Positions 6,101 through 8,234 of a stretch of DNA of 8,234 bases are shown in pieces (position 1 is the stretch's first letter; every line of letters starts with the position of its first letter). The notes beneath the pieces were generated by a model. The model worked only from the letters and a program-made list of their open reading frames with translations, made no database searches and was not told where the DNA came from. The translations under genes were made by a program, and so were the position numbers. Source of the DNA: Clostridiales bacterium (GTDB lineage Bacteria; Bacillota; Clostridia; Christensenellales; Borkfalkiaceae); NCBI GenBank assembly GCA_021635425.1, contig JAJWOJ010000075.1, positions 1 to 8,234 on the forward strand. Reading direction: 5' to 3'.

Positions 6101-8234
6101 GCAATTTATAAGGCGTAACGGCGGCGTCCTTCTGGGTATACTCGCCTTTGGCAAGTCTGCCGGGAAGTTTCAACGTGGTAAGATTAGCGCAATTTGCGAA
6201 TGCGCCGTCTTCCACAACAAGTGCTGCGGGAGTTTCGCTTTCGTCTGCGACCGAGAACTCAACCTTTTCAAGCTCTGCACAGTTTTCGAACGCCTTTGCG
6301 CCGACTCTCGTCACCGTAGACGGGATTTCTATTTCCGTAACTCCGATATCGCTGAACGCATAAGCCGCTATCGCGGTTGTACCTTCCATTACCTTTATTT
6401 TACCGCTCTTTGCCAACGGAACAAGCGACAACGTTTTACCCGACGACTCCTCATCCAGCACATACAACACGCCGTCGAAAGAAGCCGTTTTTGCGGTATC
6501 GCCCGTTGCGTATACGTTTATCGCTTCAAGCACCGGGCAATCCGCAAATACGCTGGACTTAACGCCTGCCATCATACCTTTCGCAACGTCTACCGTATCG
6601 GGAATTTCAATAGACTGTAACCTTCTTGCACCCGCAAGCGAATCGATGGATTTTACGGGTTTGTTTTCATGAGTGGGTTCAACCCGAACCTTTGTTGCGT
6701 AAGCAATACCCTCGCCCTCGGTAACAATGTATCCCGCACCCGAATTATCGAGCGTATAATTTAATGTGGATACCCAATAAGCGTAAAGCGTGATATCGTT
6801 GTCCGTTCCCGTCCACAAACCTTTTCCGTAACCGTCGCCGTCGGTATATTGTCCGACTCCGTTAGGCTCGGCATACCAGCCGCCGAAAACCTTATCAAGC
6901 GACTTCGATACCGGTACGGGAAGTTTATATTCTTCTTTATAAGTAACCGTAACTTCGGTCACGTCGAGCGTGCCGCCGACAGAATCGAGTTTAACGGTAT
7001 ATTCAGCCGATGTGAAAGACGCGTAAAGGCGCATACCTCTCGACGCAGTATACGTTCCGTCGTATACGCGAGAAGCATTGTTGTTTCCGCCGTCGGGAAC
7101 TTCATACCAGCCCGCAAACTCATAGCCGAGATTCTCGGCTTCGGGCAGCGCGACGTAATCTCCCGTGGCAACGTAACGAACATCGACGCATTCGCCGTTA
7201 TTGTATAAACCTACTTCATACGATCTGACTTTGACACTCTTCGCACCTAATACGGAACTGCCGCTTAAATACTCTACCGATATGATGTTTTCACCCGCTT
7301 TATCGAATGTAACGTCGGCTTGAGTAATTCCTTCGGCAACCTCTATCGCCGTACCGTCGTTTACCTTCACAAGATAACCGTCGGCATCGAAAACGGGAGA
7401 CCAACAAACCTTACCGTTCACATATTCCACATTTTCAATCGACGTATATCCGACAATCAGATCGTCGGAAAATTCGGAATTTCCGGATCCGCCGATTGCC
7501 GCAACGGACACCGTAGCATATCTGCCGGAACCGAAATCTTTAACGGTAAGCTCTCTCGTTTCGCCGCTTACGGTTTCTTCTTTTCCGTTTATCTTTAACA
7601 AATATGCGGTTGCCCCGTCAACCTTTTGCCATTTAAGGACGTTGCCGTTTACGGCAACCCCCGCGGGGGTCGCTAATTTATCCTTTTTATATGTCACAGT
7701 TGCCGCCGCAGGGCTGTTGTAACCCTTCGTTACAGGGTAAACTTCAAGCTCGTAATCACCCGCAGCATAACCTTTGAGCGAGAATTCGTTAACATTGCCA
7801 AGCTCGATTTTTTCGCCGTTGACAACAACAACATAACCGAGAGCGTTCTCAACTCCGCTCCATACGAGTTTTCCGTCTTTTACTTCTACAGCCGCTATCT
7901 TGTCAAGCGTTCTGTCATAATAAAACGCTTCCGACTGAGAAGAACCGTAACCTTTTGCCTGAGCAACGACGGTAACTTTGATTCCGCCTTCTTTCATATC
8001 GCAGCCCGATATATCGAAATACGTGCGTTTACCGTTATCGACGTTTGTATGTTTATGGCTTGCGTTGCCGCACTCTACGGTAACGAGGTATTTTTCGGCA
8101 TTTTCAACAGCATTATAACTTACAACTCCGCCCTCGACAACCGTGATATTGGAAACTCTCGCAAGAGCTTTATTATTATAATATACAACAGTCGCCTTAT
8201 CGCTGCCCGTCTTGCCGATTTCCACCTTATATTC
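138..8234 (-). CDS. Giant BspA-like leucine-rich-repeat protein with Fn3-like and InlB B-repeat modules (5'-partial)
   Basis: Seen: one uninterrupted frame of 2,698 codons from the window edge to TGA at 140-138. The start is off-window: the first in-window GTG (8225) follows in-frame codons for E-Y-K, lies inside an Fn3-like module tail and has no ribosome binding site in the 9 bases available. Domain order: Fn3-like tail (1-23), four Fn3-like modules (24-338), two InlB B-repeats (339-489), then BspA-type LRRs (490-2698) following L-x-x-I-x-I-P-x-S-V-T-x-I-G-x-x-A-F-x-x-C. Known: BspA-type LRR proteins (Pfam LRR_5) are usually secreted or surface-exposed and bind host matrix proteins or other cells; Tannerella BspA binds fibronectin and fibrinogen. 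Inferred: an extracellular adhesin or scaffold. No catalytic domain is visible. No LPXTG, SLH, dockerin or C-terminal hydrophobic segment is seen, so any anchor must be N-terminal, off-window. It is far longer than most relatives and shows no frameshift. The ligand is unknown. Confidence 0.95.
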   Translation of the reverse strand, partial: EYKVEIGKTGSDKATVVYYNNKALARVSNITVVEGGVVSYNAVENAEKYLVTVECGNASHKHTNVDNGKRTYFDISGCDMKEGGIKVTVVAQAKGYGSSQSEAFYYDRTLDKIAAVEVKDGKLVWSGVENALGYVVVVNGEKIELGNVNEFSLKGYAAGDYELEVYPVTKGYNSPAAATVTYKKDKLATPAGVAVNGNVLKWQKVDGATAYLLKINGKEETVSGETRELTVKDFGSGRYATVSVAAIGGSGNSEFSDDLIVGYTSIENVEYVNGKVCWSPVFDADGYLVKVNDGTAIEVAEGITQADVTFDKAGENIISVEYLSGSSVLGAKSVKVRSYEVGLYNNGECVDVRYVATGDYVALPEAENLGYEFAGWYEVPDGGNNNASRVYDGTYTASRGMRLYASFTSAEYTVKLDSVGGTLDVTEVTVTYKEEYKLPVPVSKSLDKVFGGWYAEPNGVGQYTDGDGYGKGLWTGTDNDITLYAYWVSTLNYTLDNSGAGYIVTEGEGIAYATKVRVEPTHENKPVKSIDSLAGARRLQSIEIPDTVDVAKGMMAGVKSSVFADCPVLEAINVYATGDTAKTASFDGVLYVLDEESSGKTLSLVPLAKSGKIKVMEGTTAIAAYAFSDIGVTEIEIPSTVTRVGAKAFENCAELEKVEFSVADESETPAALVVEDGAFANCANLTTLKLPGRLAKGEYTQKDAAVTPYKLQINTKFNGSILEGCKKLENVEIVGKQVNYKSIDGIVYSADGSELLYCPKGRTGKVKTDPAAKVIGNNAFNSCTELAEVEITFNIEEVGEFAFLRCSKLENVVFGGTRDDAPLTIRKWAFALCYKLETLNLPENLYRVEFDILHNSSSVKNVTLTSVGVKNEQGINEVKFDDVAFGTTHTDGIIRYFSVENLTIGEFVPEFAISNVFGGKLKTVSIANGNKSFVQTNGVVYSADVKRMLYCPSATKGTITIPDTVEVIGDNLFSGSQINSVIIPASVTTIGFGAFYSCSKLTTVTIADGAAPLTIGDRAFAFSGITAIDLPQRLVSLGEKVFNNCKSLVEVNMAEDIALTVIPKAAFGSCSSLTAIKVAEGITEIGDDAFNMCPALEKVELPSTLKNLGSGVFTSCNNINDLTIATGNKFYTTIDGVLYANDTEGKPDQLLYCPVSNGGDKNNTVNVPATVKNVAAKAFYNNKNVKRIIFAAHAGVDLTIGADAFGWASALTEVKLPDGITKIGTRAFEYTYIKELVIPKSVTKIEYEAFYGSGLLSTITFEEGEADLEIGDASSNGKYFSASYSPFAYCYALKEIDLPARTSYIGVYSFAGTNIERISIPAGVTKIGRSAFEGCARLTSIDLSKITITEIPDKMFYGCSSLREVKLPSSITAIGYGAFAGSAITSITIPETVIKIDGQEVDKNNKAVKNSFGSAFRDCTKLAEVVFEGNSKLTQLGNNTFYNCNLLVDIVLPESLTSVGNGAFYKTAIQNIVIPATVSTIGNEAFRYCDGLSSVTLSDGALSAIGDYAFGNTLISSFVFPETTAEKLTIGKDIFRGCRKLTSLHLSKDVTVIDGAFDGSVALENVTVADDNKNFSAVEGIPVLFNKDKTVVRYVFGALNDETVKLAANIDEISDNAYAGQTEITTVVIPKGISKIGVGAFRNCTNLTTIIFEDGCVKLTELPAELFAGCSSLKKITLPVNATVVGKNAFAGCSSLEEVTMPGVEEISESAFENSGLKKFDIPANIYAVGKNAFKNSALTEISLGSVKTIGAGAFEGTEITSVIIPESVTLMGAGAFRGCTELKNVRFRTTSLRVVDDYMFYDCSSLESIALPEGVTRLGGYAFMNCEKLSDVELPSTLEIIAVDCDLDDTSEVNYGYTFANCTALKSIDLPDKLSYLGSFAFLNSGLVSIELPDALVNLTARNEALDLYEEYDNDFRYWEVYYSEAETGDESSSWKYFSGQFAYCQNLERIVVSSRLENIGSRVFWRSPNLTKIVYRGYVGSGSALPATLKVIAANAFATCAAGDLLVEGVEQLDTKAFAESGFTSITFGENCSFEKLKMQAFYDAKSLTKVVLPDTVTEIGCEAFAGTSALKSLSLPAGVTMIDGGAFVGSGIKSIDLSGITEFGYDDDTDYADYSYDEGYIFFNCKDLASVTLGDSLEVLPSGTFRGCKSLTQIIIPDSVTTIDVVCFYGSGLEQVYLSENVEEIGSGALASLNMKKIEVDANNSYYSCVNGFLIEDGGKLVAYADGYGVDKIVLPEEVTSVAQHAFANIAYAKEVEIPSSLKTIPRYAFENATALESVIISEGVTKIDLYAFQGCSSLETVQLPDSLTSIGSGAFRNCVSLKNIVWPSDGSNLTINSSAFSNAGLERLELPTNIKAIQNYAFSENKLLESVKLPENLTATAQGLFNNCVSLKSIEIPESVTSIGFQTFTGCSSLSDVKINGYVKLGANVFLNCTSLENFDFSRVTSFGGSGAFKNTSIREVVLSDSVTQLYGNTFENCKNLEKIVFGNNLTTIDGRNFVGCEKLKSIEIPASVTKIKESAFAESGLESVTLKTETCTFGDKVFADCASLKTVTLADSVKNLGKNMFENCTALKEIIIPSGIREIPDCAFMGSGLETISLTNGVNIIGAKAFADCKSLKTVELNGVGEIRDGAFANCTAIAKLVIPDSVTEIIGNTVFAGWNEYQKIEFSLNGYQVMKMFGSDWLNGCNAEVSYS
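141..257 (-). other. C-terminal cap of the LRR array
   Basis: After the last full LRR strand (AKLVIPDSVTEI) the final 39 residues leave the repeat pattern: VFAGWNEYQKIEFSLNGYQ and then MKMFGSDWLNGCNAEVSYS. From memory, an 'F-x-G-W...Q-x-I...W...C-N-A-x-V/I-x-Y' end is recurrent in BspA-like LRR proteins of Firmicutes and closes the solenoid. This indicates that the TGA at 140-138 is the natural end of the protein and not a nonsense truncation. Nothing follows the cap that could serve as a wall or membrane anchor. Confidence 0.65.
1862..1918 (-). other. Tyr/Asp-rich loop insertion in the LRR array
   Basis: Around residues 2107-2125 an LRR unit is expanded by a segment containing five tyrosines and seven acidic residues (GYDDDTDYADYSYDEGYIF) just before its FFNC turn. 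The flanking units (GIKSIDLSGI before, LASVTLGDSL after) are ordinary, so this is a loop inserted in the solenoid and not a domain boundary. Clustered Asp could bind Ca2+ or a basic partner; this is inference. Confidence 0.8.
2412..2545 (-). other. Aromatic/acidic insertion of about 44 residues in the LRR array
   Basis: Between the LRR strand SIELPDALVNL and the turn FAYCQNLERI the chain carries about 44 extra residues, near 1897-1941. They are rich in acidic and aromatic side chains (LDLYEEYDNDF, RYWEVYYSEAETGDESSS) and end KYFSGQ. It is the longest single insertion in the array. The phase and consensus resume immediately afterwards, so the solenoid probably continues through it with the insert exposed. 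Confidence 0.75.
4375..4452 (-). other. Loop insertion with KYFS...FAYC ending
   Basis: An LRR unit following the strand STITFEEGEADLEIG is expanded by DASSNGKYFSASYSP before its FAYC turn. Base 4375 lies close to the FAYC codons. The ending resembles that of the larger insertion at 2412-2545 (KYFSGQ-FAYC). The following unit (ALKEIDLPARTSYIGVYSF) has a normal length. Confidence 0.7.
6768..7220 (-). repeat. Two tandem InlB-type B-repeats (Listeria-Bacteroides repeat, Flg_new)
   Basis: Repeat 1 covers residues 339-411 (bases 7220-7002) and repeat 2 residues 412-489 (7001-6768). Both begin with an aromatic strand (YEVGLYNNG, YTVKLDSVGG). Both contain the diagnostic GYxFxGWY-type core: LGYEFAGWYEVPDGG in repeat 1 and DKVFGGWYAEPNGVG in repeat 2. 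Both close with 'L-Y-A-x-F/W' (MRLYASFT, ITLYAYWV). The family is a ubiquitin-like beta-grasp fold common in Gram-positive and Bacteroidetes surface proteins; in Listeria InlB a B-repeat contributes to host-cell signalling. Here the pair sits between the Fn3-like stalk and the LRR array, so a linker or stiff-hinge role is plausible. Confidence 0.88.
7221..8234 (-). repeat. Four Fn3-like modules plus the tail of a fifth
   Basis: Modules start near residues 24 (L, base 8165), 110 (L, 7907), 187 (L, 7676) and 266 (I, 7439); the array ends near residue 338. Each opens with a short hydrophobic strand, then a 'G-x-V-x-W/Y-x-x-V-x-x-A-x-x-Y-x-V-x-V-N-G' core, for example KLVWSGVENALGYVVVVNG and VLKWQKVDGATAYLLKING. 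The first two complete modules end with a 'K-G-Y-x-S' strand (AKGYGSSQSEAF, TKGYNSPAAATV). Residues 1-23 match the end of such a module, so the array continues outside the window. Module 1 differs by carrying two cysteines (VECGN and SGCDM) and an HKHTNVDNG loop. In extracellular bacterial proteins such beta-sandwich modules usually act as spacers or glycan/protein-binding units; spacer is the safer reading here. Assignment rests on pattern recognition without a profile search. Confidence 0.75.

Larger units (their letters stand above)
1519..6490 (-). repeat. Six 'DGVLY...LLYCP'-type beta-hairpin islands inside the LRR array
   Basis: Islands lie near bases 6385-6490, 5941-6026, 5350-5460, 4738-4860, 3424-3531 and 1519-1629. 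The shared plan is 'N-K-x-F/Y-x-x-x-D/N-G-V-L/V-Y-x-x-D...L-L-Y-C-P', then a lysine/glycine turn and a return to an LRR strand. Examples are FDGVLYVLDEESSGK, IDGIVYSADGSELLYCP, TNGVVYSADVKRMLYCP and IDGVLYANDTEGK. Islands 2-4 keep the LYCP ending. Island 1 has LVPLA, island 5 has VRYVFGAL and island 6 has LVAYADG. From memory, such islands are a recurrent part of BspA-type proteins, where a 'D-G-V-L-Y' hairpin separates blocks of LRRs. They divide this array into seven blocks of unequal length. No independent function is claimed. Confidence 0.8.
138..6767 (-). repeat. BspA-type leucine-rich-repeat array, about 2,200 residues
   Basis: From residue 490 the chain is built of roughly 23-residue units. 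A clean example is CSSLREVKLPSSITAIGYGAF at bases 4170-4108. The unit pattern is 'C-x-x-L-x-x-I-x-I-P-x-S/T-V-T-x-I-G-x-x-A-F-x-x/N'. Dividing the length by 23 and allowing for islands gives very roughly 80-90 units; this is an estimate, not a count. Most units keep Cys or Asn at the turn and an AF pair, as expected for a right-handed solenoid. Units with G-S or N-S-G in place of the Cys (AFAGSAIT, AFENSGLK, AFKNSALT) are shorter by a residue or two and recur through the array. DNA identity between units is modest, so the array looks old and diversified and shows no sign of recent expansion. Confidence 0.95.

Noticed and set aside
138..6767. CRISPR-like or tandem DNA repeat array
   Set aside because: The periodicity of about 69 bases is that of the LRR codons. 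DNA identity between units is low and there is no repeat/spacer structure.
490..6767. Unusually many cysteines suggesting a redox or metal protein
   Set aside because: The Cys residues fall at the fixed turn position of BspA-type LRRs, where Cys or Asn is the family norm.
8223..8225. GTG as the translation start of the giant protein
   Set aside because: It lies in a beta-strand of an Fn3-like module tail, with in-frame sense codons up to the window edge and no visible ribosome binding site.
1..8234. Mobile elements, tRNA or rRNA genes, toxin-antitoxin or defence genes
   Set aside because: Apart from about 137 bases at the left edge the window is one coding frame, and I found no terminal inverted repeats, transposase motifs or RNA gene signatures.

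Overview
The window is almost entirely one gene. A single minus-strand reading frame runs from the right edge (base 8234) to a TGA stop at 140-138. It encodes at least 2,698 residues of a giant, modular, repeat-built protein of the BspA-like leucine-rich-repeat (LRR) class. The true start, and with it any signal peptide or lipobox, lies beyond the right edge. The GTG at 8225 sits inside a domain and is not a credible start.

Layout in protein order (right to left on the + strand; residue 1 is the codon at 8234). Residues 1-23 are the tail of an Fn3-like module. Residues 24-338 hold four Fn3-like modules. Residues 339-489 hold two InlB-type B-repeats (Listeria-Bacteroides repeat, Flg_new family). 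Residues 490-2698 form a very long array of roughly 23-residue BspA-type LRRs. Six 'DGVLY...LLYCP'-type islands interrupt the array, along with a few acidic or aromatic loop insertions, and it closes with a terminal cap ending at the stop codon. No sortase motif, dockerin, SLH domain or C-terminal membrane segment is visible. A symmetrical A-tract/stem/T-tract hairpin at 54-100 lies about 40 bases after the stop and is a likely rho-independent terminator. The leftmost 53 bases are AT-rich and unassigned.

Organism: bacterial, standard code (TGA used as stop), GC content by eye in the mid-40s percent. BspA-type LRRs with InlB B-repeats and Fn3-like modules are typical of host-associated Firmicutes (gut or rumen Clostridia) and some Bacteroidetes. 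I favour an uncultured Clostridia, but this is an inference from architecture and not a marker-gene call.

There is no multi-gene system here. The points worth a second look are features of this one protein (island spacing, recurrent KYFS/FAYC insertions, a Tyr/Asp-rich loop), one dense palindrome cluster in the coding DNA, and the intergenic end.
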